A stretch of DNA of 64,000 bases from JADJVL01 sp046331545 (GCA_046331545.1 JAXLQR010000002.1:1-64000), one strand, 5' to 3'. Numbered from the stretch's first letter, positions 1 to 7,927 are shown. The notes: generated by a model not told the origin, from the sequence alone. Made by a program: numbers and translations.

Positions 1-489
1 CTCCTCGGGGACGCGGTCCACCACCTGGGCCTGGAAGCAGACCCCCATGCAGATCACGTCCTCGCCCAGGCGCTCCAGCACCGTGTCGTAGTAGCCCTTG
101 CCGTAGCCCACGCGGTAGCCCCGGTCGTCGAAGGCCAGGCCCGGCACCAGCAGCAGGTCCACCGGCGGCGTGAACTGCTGGGTGATCGTCGGCTCCATGA
201 GGCCCCAGAGGCCCGGCTGCAGGGGCTCGGTGCCCCAGGCCAGGCGCGGGGGCGAGGTGCTCGCGACCCGGGGGAACCAGAACATCCAGTCCGGGTGGCC
301 CTGGATGAGGGGGCGCAGGTCCACCTCGGAGCCCAGGGGCCAGAAGACGCCGACCTTCCGGAGCCGCCGGCTGACGCAGAAGGCCTCGACCCTGGCGCAG
401 AGGGCCTTGGAGGCCTCGGCGCGCTGGGCTTCCGGCAGGGCGTCGCGCCTGGACCAGGCGCGCTTCCTGAGCTCGGCCTTGGTCTCCAT
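1..489 (-). CDS. 5-formyltetrahydrofolate cyclo-ligase, C-terminus cut by window edge
   Basis: Probably converts 5-formyl-THF plus ATP to 5,10-methenyl-THF in cytosolic folate metabolism. The frame is open for 163 codons from an ATG at 489 to the window edge, so the last few dozen residues are missing. It shows the family pattern: a basic N-terminus (METKAELRKR) that contacts ATP phosphates, an FWPLGSEVDL segment near residues 49-58, and the LVPGLAFD...GYGKGYYD signature around residues 114-134. The ATG overlaps the stop of the upstream mqnE-like gene (TGATG), so the two are translationally coupled. Family assignment is secure; a specific symbol (ygfA/fau) is not assigned because the C-terminus is unseen. 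Confidence 0.88.
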   Translation of the reverse strand, partial: METKAELRKRAWSRRDALPEAQRAEASKALCARVEAFCVSRRLRKVGVFWPLGSEVDLRPLIQGHPDWMFWFPRVASTSPPRLAWGTEPLQPGLWGLMEPTITQQFTPPVDLLLVPGLAFDDRGYRVGYGKGYYDTVLERLGEDVICMGVCFQAQVVDRVPEE

Positions 490-1640
490 CAGGCGTCCGC
501 CGGCTCCAGCGTGAAGGTGTTGTAGAGGTTGTCCCGCTCCAGGGCCTCGAAGCCGGCCTCGCGGATGAGGCGCACGAGCTGGGCCTTGGAGAGCATCTGG
601 GGCGTCATCGCGCCGGCGTCGTGGGCGATCTCCTCCTCGATGAGGGTGCCGTCCAGGTCGTTGGCGCCGTAGTTCAGGCCCACCTGGGCGAGGCCCTCGC
701 CGATCATCACCCAGTAGGCCTTGATGTGCGGGATGTTGTCGAGGAGGAGCCGGGCCACCGCGATCTCGCGCAGGTCGGCGGTGCCGGTGGTCTCGTGGAT
801 GACGTGGGTGCGGCTCAGCTCGTTGTTCTCCACCTGGTAGGCCAGGGGGATGTAGGCCAGGAAGGAGGCCTTCCCGCCGGCCAGGCTGCGGTCCTGGAGG
901 TCCCGCAGGCGCAGGAGGTGGTCCACCTTGTGCTTCGGGGCCTCGATGTGGCCGTAGAGCATGGTGCAGTTCGTCGGGATGCCCCGCGCATGGCAGATCG
1001 CGGCGTTGTCCAGCCAGACCTGGGCGTCCTTCTTGCCCACGCAGATCGCCTCCCGGATCTCCGCGTCGAAGATCTCCGCGCCGCCGCCCGGGCAGCTTTC
1101 CAGGCCCGCCGCCACGCAGCGGTCCAGGAAGTCCTCGACGGAGAGGCCGCTCACCCGGGCGTAGTAGCCCAGCTCCACCATGGTGAAGACCTTCAGGTGC
1201 AGCCCCGGGAAGCGCTCCTTGATGCGGCGGAAGAGGTCCTCGAAGTAGTCGATTTTCAGCTTCGGGTAGTGCCCTGCCACCATGTGCAGCTCGCGCACGC
1301 CCACGTTCTCGGGCTTGGCCAGTTCCGAAACGATGTCGTCCGCCGAGAGCACGTAGGCCCGCGGATCGCCGGGCTTGGCCTGGAAGGCGCAGAACTGGCA
1401 GTGGGTGTAGCAGATGTTGGTGTAGGACAGGCGCCGGTTCTGGACGAAGTACGTCTTCAGCCCGTGCTTCTTCAGCCGCACGTGGTGCGCCATGGCGCCG
1501 ACGCCCGTGAGGTCGGGCGTCTCGTAGAGGAGCAGGCCGTCCTCGAAGGAAAGGCGTTCCCCGGCCTCCACCCTGGCGGCGATCGGGAGCAGGCGTTCGT
1601 CGCGGAGGTAGGTGGCGAGCGGGCGGGCGAGACCGGGCAT
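489..1640 (-). CDS. mqnE: Radical SAM aminofutalosine synthase (MqnE-type)
   Basis: Predicted to join 3-[(1-carboxyvinyl)oxy]benzoate to the SAM adenosyl group, giving aminofutalosine in the futalosine route to menaquinone. The 383-residue protein has the radical SAM cluster motif CX3CX2C at C77, C81 and C84 (NICYTHCQFCAF), followed by a TIM-barrel-like stretch with HMVAGHYP near residue 125 and ESCPGGGAEIFD near residue 197, the latter typical of MqnE/CofH relatives. MqnC (cyclic dehypoxanthine futalosine synthase) and CofH are the main alternatives; length and the GGGAEIF motif favour MqnE. No other mqn gene lies in the window. The ATG has no Shine-Dalgarno but a TACACT hexamer sits 7 nt upstream, so the mRNA may be leaderless. 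It is coupled to the downstream folate gene. Confidence 0.75.
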   Translation of the reverse strand: MPGLARPLATYLRDERLLPIAARVEAGERLSFEDGLLLYETPDLTGVGAMAHHVRLKKHGLKTYFVQNRRLSYTNICYTHCQFCAFQAKPGDPRAYVLSADDIVSELAKPENVGVRELHMVAGHYPKLKIDYFEDLFRRIKERFPGLHLKVFTMVELGYYARVSGLSVEDFLDRCVAAGLESCPGGGAEIFDAEIREAICVGKKDAQVWLDNAAICHARGIPTNCTMLYGHIEAPKHKVDHLLRLRDLQDRSLAGGKASFLAYIPLAYQVENNELSRTHVIHETTGTADLREIAVARLLLDNIPHIKAYWVMIGEGLAQVGLNYGANDLDGTLIEEEIAHDAGAMTPQMLSKAQLVRLIREAGFEALERDNLYNTFTLEPADA

Positions 1641-1646
1641 GGGACC

Positions 1647-1652
1647 AGTGTA
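1647..1652 (-). promoter_or_regulatory. -10 element of mqnE, probably leaderless
   Basis: TACACT on the minus strand ends 7 nt before the ATG at 1640, so transcription would start at or next to the initiation codon. The same hexamer precedes the thioesterase gene at the right end. No convincing -35 is visible. Confidence 0.4.
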
Positions 1653-1670
1653 GCGGAGGGGCGGGCGGCC

Positions 1671-2795
1671 TCAGGCGCTGGCCCGTCGCATCCCCTTGAT
1701 GGCCACCGCCCAGATCACCACGATGAACGCCACCAGCTTCAGGGCGTGGATCCAGATCACCTCGATCCCCACGCCGCGCATGACGATGGCGCGCATGATG
1801 CGGATGAAGTGGGTCACGGGAATGAGCTCGCTGATGACCTGGAAGGGCACGGGCATGCCGTGGATGGGGAAGATGTAGTCCGACAGGAAGACCATGGGCA
1901 GGAACATCATGAAGCTCATCTGGCTGGCCTGGGCCTGGCTCTGGGCGACGGTGCTGATGCGCACGCCGACCCCCAGCATGGCCAGGATGAACAGGAAGGC
2001 CGCGGCGTAGAGCAGGGGCACGCTGCCGGCGATGGGCACGTCGAAGACCAGCCAGGCGAGCAGCAGCAGCACGGTCATCTGGGTGTAGGCCATGCCGATG
2101 ATGGGGATCACCTTGCCCAGAAAGAGCTCGAAGGGCCGCACCGGCGTGACCATCACCTGGTCCAGCGTTCCCCGCTCCTTCTCCTTCACGATGCTGGCCG
2201 ACGCGAACATCACGCAGGTCATGGAGACGATGATGGCCACCAGCCCCGGGATGATGAAGTTCGGCGTGCGGAGGTTGGGGTTGTACCAGGGGCGGATGCG
2301 CAGGTCGATGGCGGTCTGGGGCCTGCTCGCCTGGCCGTAGCCCATGCGGTCGAACATGAGCTGCGTGCTGCGTACCTGGCCCACGCCGAAGGCGACGCTC
2401 ATGGCCGTGCCCGCCACGGTGGCGTTGCTGGCGTCCACGATCACCAGGGCCTCGCCGGTCTGGCCGCCGCGGATCTTGCGGGCGTAGTCCGGCGGGAACC
2501 AGATGGCCACCTCGGCCTTGCCCGCGTCGATGAGGCGGCGGATGTCGGCCTCGCTGCCCACGTCGCCCTGGACGTCGAAGTACTGGGTGGCCGCCATGGC
2601 CTGCACGAAGTCGCGGCTCTCCTGGCTGCGGCTCTCGTCGTAGACGATGGTGTGCAGGTGCTTCACGTCGTTGTTGAGGAAGCCGTAGATGGTGATCTGG
2701 AAGAGGGGGATGAAGAGGATCATCACCAGGGTGAGCCGGTCCCGCCGGAGCTGGAGCAGCTCCTTCCAGACCAGGGCGCGGATGCGGTTCCACAT
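1671..2795 (-). CDS. ABC-2 type efflux permease (YhhJ/YbhR-like)
   Basis: Inner-membrane subunit of a drug-efflux type ABC transporter. The 374-residue protein has one N-terminal membrane helix (about residues 20-42), a large soluble loop (about 43-175), then five C-terminal hydrophobic segments, including the FASASIVKEKERGTLDQ motif near residues 200-216 that marks the ABC2_membrane_3 family. It ends a five-gene minus-strand operon behind tetR, the HlyD lipoprotein and two ATPases; the start lies 1 nt beyond the stop of the upstream ATPase. YbhFSR-type systems normally carry two permeases, but only one is present here, so it may act as a homodimer. The substrate is unknown. Confidence 0.85.
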   Translation of the reverse strand: MWNRIRALVWKELLQLRRDRLTLVMILFIPLFQITIYGFLNNDVKHLHTIVYDESRSQESRDFVQAMAATQYFDVQGDVGSEADIRRLIDAGKAEVAIWFPPDYARKIRGGQTGEALVIVDASNATVAGTAMSVAFGVGQVRSTQLMFDRMGYGQASRPQTAIDLRIRPWYNPNLRTPNFIIPGLVAIIVSMTCVMFASASIVKEKERGTLDQVMVTPVRPFELFLGKVIPIIGMAYTQMTVLLLLAWLVFDVPIAGSVPLLYAAAFLFILAMLGVGVRISTVAQSQAQASQMSFMMFLPMVFLSDYIFPIHGMPVPFQVISELIPVTHFIRIMRAIVMRGVGIEVIWIHALKLVAFIVVIWAVAIKGMRRASA

Positions 2796-2796
2796 G

Positions 2797-3729
2797 TCAG
2801 CCGTCCTTCCTCGAAGCCTGCACCAGGCTGATGAAGAGATCCTCCAGGCTGGGCAGCTCCGGAGCCATGGGGGCGAAGGCCAGGCCCATGGACCGCAGGC
2901 GCCCCAGCACCGCCTCCGCGGGCGTCTCCGCGTCGAGGCTGAGGCGCACGCCCCGGCCCATGAGCTCCGCGTCCAGCACCTCGGGCAGGTTCAGCGCCGC
3001 CTGGCGCAGCTCGCGGAAGCCCTCCGCGCGCACTTCCACCACCTGCCGGCCCATCCCCTCCTTCAGGGCCCGCGGCTTGCCGTAGGCCATGAGCCTCCCG
3101 GCTAGGATGAAGGCCAGCCGGTCGCACTGGTCGGCCTCGCCGAGGTTGTGGGTGGTCACGAGGATGGTCATGCCGTCCTTCACCAGGTCGTCCATGGCCT
3201 CCCAGAAGAGGCGCCTCCGCAGCGGATCCACGCCGCTGGTGGGCTCGTCCAGGAAGAGCATGCGGGGCCGGTGCAGGGTCGCCGAGGCCAGGGCCACCCG
3301 CTGTTTCTCGCCCGTGGAGAGGCCTCGCACCAGCACGTCGCCCAGGGGCCTGAGCTGCAGCTCGTGCACCCGCTGGCGGATGGCGTCCTTGAGGTGGGCG
3401 TTCGAGAGGCCGTAGAGCTGCCCGAAGTAGGCCAGGTTCTCGGTCACCGTGAGGTCGTCGAGGAGGCTGAACTTCTGGCTCATGTAGCCGATCCGGGCGC
3501 GGACGGCGTCGGCCTCGGTGAAGAGGTCGTGGCCCAGGGCCCGGGCCCGGCCGGCGGTGGGGGCCAGGACGCCGCAGAGCATCTTGATGGTGGTGCTCTT
3601 GCCCGCGCCGTTGGGGCCCAGGAAGCCGAAGACCTCCTCGGGCTCCACCTCGAAGCTGAGGTCCTCCACCGCCGTGAAGCCCCCGAAGCGCTTGGTGAGC
3701 TGCTCCACCTGGAGGATGGGCTCAGGCAT
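2797..3729 (-). CDS. ABC transporter ATP-binding protein 2 of the efflux operon
   Basis: Cytosolic ATPase energising the adjacent ABC-2 permease. The 310-residue sequence contains Walker A (GPNGAGKST) near residue 38, an ABC signature LSTGEKQR near residue 140, Walker B (RMLFLDEPTSGVD) near residue 160 and the switch histidine in LVTTHNLGEADQ. Its C-terminal part resembles the CcmA/NodI subfamily tail. The start codon overlaps the end of the preceding ATPase gene by 8 nt, so the two ATPases are made together. They correspond to the two halves of YbhF or RbbA, which are fused in enterobacteria. Confidence 0.9.
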   Translation of the reverse strand: MPEPILQVEQLTKRFGGFTAVEDLSFEVEPEEVFGFLGPNGAGKSTTIKMLCGVLAPTAGRARALGHDLFTEADAVRARIGYMSQKFSLLDDLTVTENLAYFGQLYGLSNAHLKDAIRQRVHELQLRPLGDVLVRGLSTGEKQRVALASATLHRPRMLFLDEPTSGVDPLRRRLFWEAMDDLVKDGMTILVTTHNLGEADQCDRLAFILAGRLMAYGKPRALKEGMGRQVVEVRAEGFRELRQAALNLPEVLDAELMGRGVRLSLDAETPAEAVLGRLRSMGLAFAPMAPELPSLEDLFISLVQASRKDG

Positions 3730-4693
3730 GGGCGGCCTCCGCCTTGCCGGGCCCCGTCTCCGCCTCCAGCAGCGCGTGCAGGAAGAAGTCCTCCAGGGTG
3801 GCCTCGGAGGGCTCCACGTGCTCCACGCCGGGCAGGGCGCGGATCCTCGCCAGCAGGGCCTGGGCGTCCTGGTCCGGGAAGCGGGCCCGGATGATCTCGC
3901 CCTCCCCGAAGAGGTCCAGGGGCTTGAGGACCCAGAGTTCGGTCTGCACCGCGCGGCGCTGGGGCGTCACCACCTTGAGCGTGAGGCCCGGCATCCGGTC
4001 CTGGAACTCCCCGAGGCTGCCCTGGTCCAGGAGGCGGCCTTCGTGCATGAGCAGCATGCGGTGGGCGTATTCCGCCTCGTCCATGTAGGGGCTGGAGAAC
4101 AGGATGGCCACGCCCTCGTCGTGGATGGCGTGGAGCAGGGACCAGAACTCCCGGCGGGACACGGGGTCCACGCCGGTGGTGGGCTCGTCCAGCAGCAGGA
4201 GCCGGGGCGCCGGCAGGAGGGCCACGCAGAGGCTGAGCTTCTGCTTCATGCCCCCCGACAGGGCGCCGGCCATGCGGTCCCGGAAGCGGTCCAGGTCCAC
4301 GGAGGCCAGCAGGGCGCCGATGCGCGGCTCCGGGTCCTCCAGGCGGTAGAGGCCGGCTTGGAGGCGCATGTTCTCCTCCACCGTGAGGTCCGGCGCCAGG
4401 GCGAAGACCTGGGGCACGTAGGCCACCTGCTCCGGGGGCACGAGGATCTCCAGGCTTCCGCCCGTGGGCTTCTGGAGGCCCATGAGCATGCGGAAGGTGG
4501 TGGTCTTGCCCGCGCCGTCCGGGCCGATCAGCCCCACCAGGTCCCCCTGGCGGAGGGCCAGGTCGAAGCCCTTCACGGCCTCCTTGCCGCCCCGGAAGGT
4601 GCAGGCGAGGCCTTCGGCCCGCAGCAGCAGGGTGGGGTCCGAGGGCGCGGCCGGGCCCAGCCCGGGCCCGGCGAGGACGGGGGCCTTCGTCAC
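3722..4693 (-). CDS. ABC transporter ATP-binding protein 1 of the efflux operon
   Basis: First of two ATPases for the efflux pump. The 323-residue protein has Walker A (GPDGAGKTT) near residue 57, signature LSGGMKQKLSL near residue 145, and Walker B RLLLLDEPTTGVDP near residue 165. The H-loop region reads ILFSSPYMDEAE: a serine pair replaces the usual TH, so the switch histidine is missing. This ATPase may therefore be a degenerate partner in an asymmetric dimer. The GTG start at 4693 overlaps the HlyD gene stop (GTGA). It corresponds to the N-terminal half of YbhF-like double ATPases. Confidence 0.88.
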   Translation of the reverse strand: MTKAPVLAGPGLGPAAPSDPTLLLRAEGLACTFRGGKEAVKGFDLALRQGDLVGLIGPDGAGKTTTFRMLMGLQKPTGGSLEILVPPEQVAYVPQVFALAPDLTVEENMRLQAGLYRLEDPEPRIGALLASVDLDRFRDRMAGALSGGMKQKLSLCVALLPAPRLLLLDEPTTGVDPVSRREFWSLLHAIHDEGVAILFSSPYMDEAEYAHRMLLMHEGRLLDQGSLGEFQDRMPGLTLKVVTPQRRAVQTELWVLKPLDLFGEGEIIRARFPDQDAQALLARIRALPGVEHVEPSEATLEDFFLHALLEAETGPGKAEAAHA

Positions 4694-5646
4694 GGGGCGA
4701 CCTTGAGGCGCACGTCCACGGAGAGGCCGGGGACCAGGCCCTTGTCGAAGCCCTCCTTCAGGTGCACCCGGGCCGGGTAGACGAGGTTCACGCGCTCCTC
4801 CCGGGTCTCCACCATCTTCGGCGTGAACTCCGGCTCGCTACTCACCTCGTCCAGGGTGGCCTGGAAGGTGCGCCTGTCCGCGGTGGCCACCTCCACCGGC
4901 AGGCCGATGCGGGCCTTGGCCTGCAGGGTCTGGGGCAGGTAGACCCGCACCCACAGGGTGTCCAGCCGCGCCAGGGTGACCACCCCCTGGCCGACGCCGA
5001 GCACCGAGCCGGGCTCCCGAAGCCGGTGCACGACCACGCCGTCGAAGGGGGCGCGGATCTCGGTGAATTTCGCCTGGGCCCGGCTCAGCTCGAGCACGGC
5101 CTTGGCCCGGCGGGCGTCGGCGTTCACGCCGCTGCGCTGCTCCTGGCGCAGGCCGGCTCGCAGCTCGGCGAGGGCCTTGGACGCCAGGTTGAGCCCGGCC
5201 TGGGCGCGGTCCCGCTCGGTCTGGGCCCGGTCCAGCTCAGCCTGGCTGAGCACGCCGTCCTTGAAGAGGCGGCTCGCGCGCTTGAGATTCTCCTCCGCGA
5301 GCCGCAGGGCGGCGTCCGCGTCCTTCACCTTGGCCTCGCCCTGGGCGATGTCCTCCAGGCGCGTGCCGTTGGCGGCCTCCAGGGACTTCGCCTCGGCGGC
5401 CTGGAGAGCGGCGAGGTCGCGGTCCACGGCGGCGTCCAGCTCCTCGGCGTGCACCCGGGCCAGCAGGTCGCCGGCCTTCACGCGCTGGCCCTCCACCACC
5501 TTCAGCTCCACCAGGCGGCCCGCGGCGCGGGGCCCGAGGTCCGTGAGGTAGGCCTCCACGCGGCCGTTGAGCACGGGCTCCTGGGACCGGTGGCAGGCGG
5601 CCAGGGCCAGCAGCAGGAAGGGCGCGACGCGTCGGAACATGGGCAC
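4690..5646 (-). CDS. HlyD-family periplasmic adaptor lipoprotein
   Basis: Membrane-fusion subunit linking the ABC efflux pump to an outer-membrane channel. The N-terminus (MPMFRRVAPFLLLALAAC) is a lipoprotein signal with lipobox LAAC, so the mature protein should be lipidated at C18. It continues with a biotinyl-lipoyl half-domain (about residues 38-70), a long alpha-helical hairpin rich in Ala/Glu/Arg (about 72-185), the second lipoyl half and a beta-barrel (IRAPFDGVVVHRL near 197, then LDTLWVRVYLPQ). At 318 residues it is normal for YbhG/YhiI-like adaptors. The TolC-type partner is not in the window. It lies between tetR and the ATPases in one operon. Confidence 0.88.
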   Translation of the reverse strand: MPMFRRVAPFLLLALAACHRSQEPVLNGRVEAYLTDLGPRAAGRLVELKVVEGQRVKAGDLLARVHAEELDAAVDRDLAALQAAEAKSLEAANGTRLEDIAQGEAKVKDADAALRLAEENLKRASRLFKDGVLSQAELDRAQTERDRAQAGLNLASKALAELRAGLRQEQRSGVNADARRAKAVLELSRAQAKFTEIRAPFDGVVVHRLREPGSVLGVGQGVVTLARLDTLWVRVYLPQTLQAKARIGLPVEVATADRRTFQATLDEVSSEPEFTPKMVETREERVNLVYPARVHLKEGFDKGLVPGLSVDVRLKVAP

Positions 5647-5689
5647 TCCAGCGGAAGTCGGGGGACGGAAGGGCGGGTCCGGCGGGCGC

Positions 5690-6391
5690 TCAGGTCCAGG
5701 GACCGGGGGGCAGGGGCGCCGCCGGGTCCGCGGCGACGCCGCGCCAGTAGAGCTGGAACCAGGCGCGCTCCGCCGTGGGCACGGCCTCGGCGGCGTCCAC
5801 GAGGTCCAGGCGGGCCCCCATCACGGGGACCAGGTCGAGGACCTCCATGTGGGTGCGCACGAAGAAGAAGGTGGCCAGGGGCGGGTGGAGGTCCGCCCGG
5901 AGTTCGCCCCGGGCCTGCCCCTGGCGGAGGATGTCCCAGATGTGGCCCGCGGTGCGGCGGATGTGGCCCGCCATCATCTCCCGCGTGCCCTCCGCGCCCC
6001 GGAGGATCTCGCCCCGCAGCATGGCGCGGAAGCCCGCGTCGCAGCTGAAGTGGGTCCGGTAGGTGGCCATCACCTCCCAGAGCCGGTGGGCCGTGGGCCG
6101 CGGGTCCGCCGGGTCCGCCAGCGCCGCGAGGTCCGCCGACAGGGGCGCCAGCTTGCGCTCCAGCAGGGCGCGGAACATGGCCTCCTTGCTGTCGAAGTGG
6201 TAGTAGATGAGCGCCGGATCGCAGCCCACGGCCCGGGCGATGGCGCGGATGGAGCTGCCCTGGAGCCCCTCGGAGGAGAAGACCTCCCGGGCCGCCTCGA
6301 GGATGCGGTCCGTGTCCACGCGGGCGGCCTTGGGGCCGCGGGTCCGCGGGCCGGGGGGCTTGGGGGTCGGGCTGGCGGGGGGCTCGGGCAT
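5690..6391 (-). CDS. TetR-family repressor of the efflux operon
   Basis: Probable autoregulated repressor controlling itself and the downstream HlyD/ABC genes. The TetR_N helix-turn-helix is clear: DRILEAAREVFSSEGLQGSS followed by IRAIARAVGCDPALIYYHF, near residues 27-66 when counted from the ATG at 6391 (233 aa). An upstream TTG at 6445 would add 18 residues but lies inside the promoter and between the two operator palindromes, so 6391 is preferred. The ligand-binding C-terminal domain (about 85-230) carries no recognisable specificity marker. A Pro-rich N-terminal tail (about residues 1-20) precedes the DNA-binding domain. The gene is 43 nt upstream of the HlyD gene on the same strand. Confidence 0.88.
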   Translation of the reverse strand: MPEPPASPTPKPPGPRTRGPKAARVDTDRILEAAREVFSSEGLQGSSIRAIARAVGCDPALIYYHFDSKEAMFRALLERKLAPLSADLAALADPADPRPTAHRLWEVMATYRTHFSCDAGFRAMLRGEILRGAEGTREMMAGHIRRTAGHIWDILRQGQARGELRADLHPPLATFFFVRTHMEVLDLVPVMGARLDLVDAAEAVPTAERAWFQLYWRGVAADPAAPLPPGPWT

Positions 6392-6400
6392 GGGGGCGCG

Positions 6401-6416
6401 TTCAACGAATGTTGAA
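6401..6416. promoter_or_regulatory. TetR operator site 1 (perfect palindrome)
   Basis: TTCAACGAATGTTGAA is a 6-4-6 perfect inverted repeat (TTCAAC-N4-GTTGAA). It lies 10 nt upstream of the tetR ATG and covers the expected transcription start. Confidence 0.65.
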
Positions 6417-6445
6417 GCGTAGGGTGGCGTCCGGTCTTCGCGCAA
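6416..6445 (-). promoter_or_regulatory. tetR / efflux operon promoter
   Basis: On the minus strand TTGCGC (6445-6440) and TACGCT (6421-6416) are separated by 18 nt, and start at about 6409 would fall inside operator 1. The -10 fits the TAnnnT pattern seen elsewhere in this window. Confidence 0.45.
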
Positions 6446-6452
6446 GCATTAT

Positions 6453-6468
6453 TTCACCGAGTGTTGAA
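6453..6468. promoter_or_regulatory. TetR operator site 2 (near-perfect palindrome)
   Basis: TTCACCGAGTGTTGAA matches site 1 in both half-sites except one base (TTCACC versus TTCAAC). It starts 52 bp from site 1 (about five helical turns) and just upstream of the -35, so two repressor dimers could sit on the same face and bracket the promoter. Confidence 0.55.
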
Positions 6469-6483
6469 ATTTGCGGGATCCAC

Positions 6484-6509
6484 GAAAAAGCCCCGCCGGG
6501 GCGGGGCTT
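6484..6509 (-). terminator. Rho-independent terminator after rpoZ-like gene
   Basis: Read on the minus strand, an AGCCCCGCC / GGCGGGGCT stem with a 2-nt centre is followed by a run of T (GGGGCTTTTTCG). It lies about 20 nt after the stop at 6529. Confidence 0.8.
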
Positions 6510-6528
6510 CGCGGAGGTCCAGGCCCTG

Positions 6529-6810
6529 CTATTCGACCGAGATAGGCGCCTCGATGGTGTAGTCGAGGGTGATCACTTCGGGTTCCTCGAAGGCGATGCG
6601 GCCCTCCTCCACTTCGCGGACGCTGACCTGGGACCAGAAGCTGGCGAGCTTGGGGGCGTCCTGGGGCTGGCCGTGGCGGCTCACGGGCACCGTGACCTCG
6701 ACCTTGGGATAGGCGCCGCGCTGGAGCTGGTCGCAGCGCTTCCCGCTCACCACGACGAAGCGGTACTTGTTGGCGATCTCTTCGGGGATGTGGACGATGG
6801 TGCGGGTCAT
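6529..6810 (-). CDS. rpoZ: Probable RNA polymerase omega subunit
   Basis: A 93-residue protein that resembles RpoZ: an N-terminal segment with NKYRFVVVSGKRCDQLQRGA (residues 14-33) matches the conserved omega helix pattern (YR.VVVA.KRARQL..GA), and the tail is acidic. Omega assists RNA polymerase assembly and binds the beta-prime subunit. Context supports this weakly: coaBC, which often follows rpoZ, lies 1.1 kb away on the other strand. The central part (about 35-80) diverges from well-known homologues, so a different small conserved protein cannot be excluded. It has GGAGG upstream of the ATG, a TAGGCT -10 at 6835-6830, and its own terminator, so it is a single-gene unit. Confidence 0.6.
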   Translation of the reverse strand: MTRTIVHIPEEIANKYRFVVVSGKRCDQLQRGAYPKVEVTVPVSRHGQPQDAPKLASFWSQVSVREVEEGRIAFEEPEVITLDYTIEAPISVE

Positions 6811-6873
6811 GGAGGCCTCGGAACCCCCGAGCCTAGCACGGGAGGGCGCGCGGATCCACGGAATTCCTGGGCT

Positions 6874-7320
6874 TCAGCCCCGCGTGCGGGTCCAGGTCAG
6901 CTTGGTGCCGAAGCCCAGGCGGTTGTCGGTGAGCTTCAGGTGGTCCGGCTCCAGGGCCCAGAGGTCCAGCCTCGGCATCACGCGGGCGATGGGGAAGGTC
7001 CGCAGGTAGAGCGTCCTCGCGGCGTCGAGATCCGGGCCCTCGAGGACGGCGAGGCGGCCGGTGGCCTGGAGGCCGCGGATCTTGCCGACGGCCTTCGTCT
7101 CCAGGTGGATGGCCCAGGCCACCCGCGGCTCGGCGAGGGCCTCCTGGAGATGCCGCGTGGCGGGATCGGAGGCGATGAGGAAGCGTCCGGCGTCCGCGTC
7201 GAAGGCGTAGTAGCAGGAGGCGGTCCAGGGCTGGCCGTCGCGGGTCGTGGCGAGCACCAGCACGTGGTGCTCCGCGAGGAAGGCCGCGACGCGGGGCGGG
7301 AGCTCGGGATCCAGGGGCAT
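6874..7320 (-). CDS. Pyridoxamine 5'-phosphate oxidase-like flavin-fold protein (YhbP/UPF0306-like)
   Basis: A 148-residue split-barrel protein. The N-terminal part (PPRVAAFLAEHHVLVLATT then DGQPWTASCYYAFDADAGRF) is the usual PNPOx-like beta-barrel start, and the ending LTDNRLGFGTKLTW strongly resembles YhbP. The family binds FMN or related cofactors; substrate and role are unknown. The ATG at 7320 is chosen because homology begins there, although the frame stays open to 7572. It faces away from the DinB gene, and the gap of about 80 nt must hold both promoters. Confidence 0.65.
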   Translation of the reverse strand: MPLDPELPPRVAAFLAEHHVLVLATTRDGQPWTASCYYAFDADAGRFLIASDPATRHLQEALAEPRVAWAIHLETKAVGKIRGLQATGRLAVLEGPDLDAARTLYLRTFPIARVMPRLDLWALEPDHLKLTDNRLGFGTKLTWTRTRG

Positions 7321-7402
7321 GGGCCAGGATGGCGCGGATCCGGGCCAAGCCGGGTCACAAAGGCGGCCCTCGGCGCGATGATGGGCCTTTCGGGAGCGGG
7401 CC

Positions 7403-7870
7403 ATGGAACGCGGACACCTCTGGCGGAGCTGCTTCAAGGGCAGCCTCTTCATGCTGGATCTCAACGCCCGCGGCCTCACCGACGACCTGGCCGCGAAGCG
7501 CCCGGCGGAGGGCGTGGCCTCGGCGGCCTGGATCCTCGGCCACCTGGTGAAGACCCGCCACGGCATCCACAAGCTGCTGGGCCGTCCCCAGCCCGAGGAC
7601 CCGGTCTGGGAGCCCTACGGCCGGCACGGGGACGGTGTCTCCGGCACGCTGCCCTTCAGCGCCCTCGCGGAGGCCTTCAAGGCCACCGACGCGCCCCTGA
7701 AGGAAGCCATCCGCGCCGTGGCGGACTGGGACCGGCCCACGATGAACCCCGGCCTCAAGGTCGAGCAGCCCCTGGAGCAGGTGCTGGCCTTCCTCTTCAG
7801 CCACGAGAGCTACCACCTCGGGCAGATCGGCGTGGTGCGCAAACTGCTGGGGCTGGGGGGCGCGGTGTGA
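7403..7870 (+). CDS. DinB-family protein (putative metal-dependent thiol transferase fold)
   Basis: A 155-residue four-helix-bundle protein of the DinB/YfiT superfamily. The three metal-ligand histidines are visible in the expected order: in WILGHLVKTRHG (near residue 47), then in SHESYHLGQIGVVRKLLG near residues 133-145. Relatives include bacillithiol and mycothiol transferases and many stress-induced proteins of unknown substrate; no thiol-specific signature is obvious. It precedes coaBC by 57 nt on the same strand, but coaBC has its own Shine-Dalgarno. Function beyond the fold is uncertain. Confidence 0.75.
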   Translation: MERGHLWRSCFKGSLFMLDLNARGLTDDLAAKRPAEGVASAAWILGHLVKTRHGIHKLLGRPQPEDPVWEPYGRHGDGVSGTLPFSALAEAFKATDAPLKEAIRAVADWDRPTMNPGLKVEQPLEQVLAFLFSHESYHLGQIGVVRKLLGLGGAV

Positions 7871-7927
7871 AGGCGGGATGCCCGGCCGCGGGATTGGGGT
7901 CAAGATGAAGCCGAAGGGAAGCGCCCC

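Noticed and set aside
621..2831. A 736-codon open frame antisense to mqnE and the permease
   Set aside because: It is a shadow of GC-rich codons; its translation is rich in H, V, G, D and L without domains, while the opposite strand holds recognised families. Other long antisense frames (e.g. 16342-19653, 20861-23674, 28606-31542, 58837 onward) are rejected for the same reason.
6391..6445. TetR start at TTG 6445
   Set aside because: It would place the predicted promoter -10 and operator 1 inside the coding region, and the added 18 residues are not typical of TetR N-termini.
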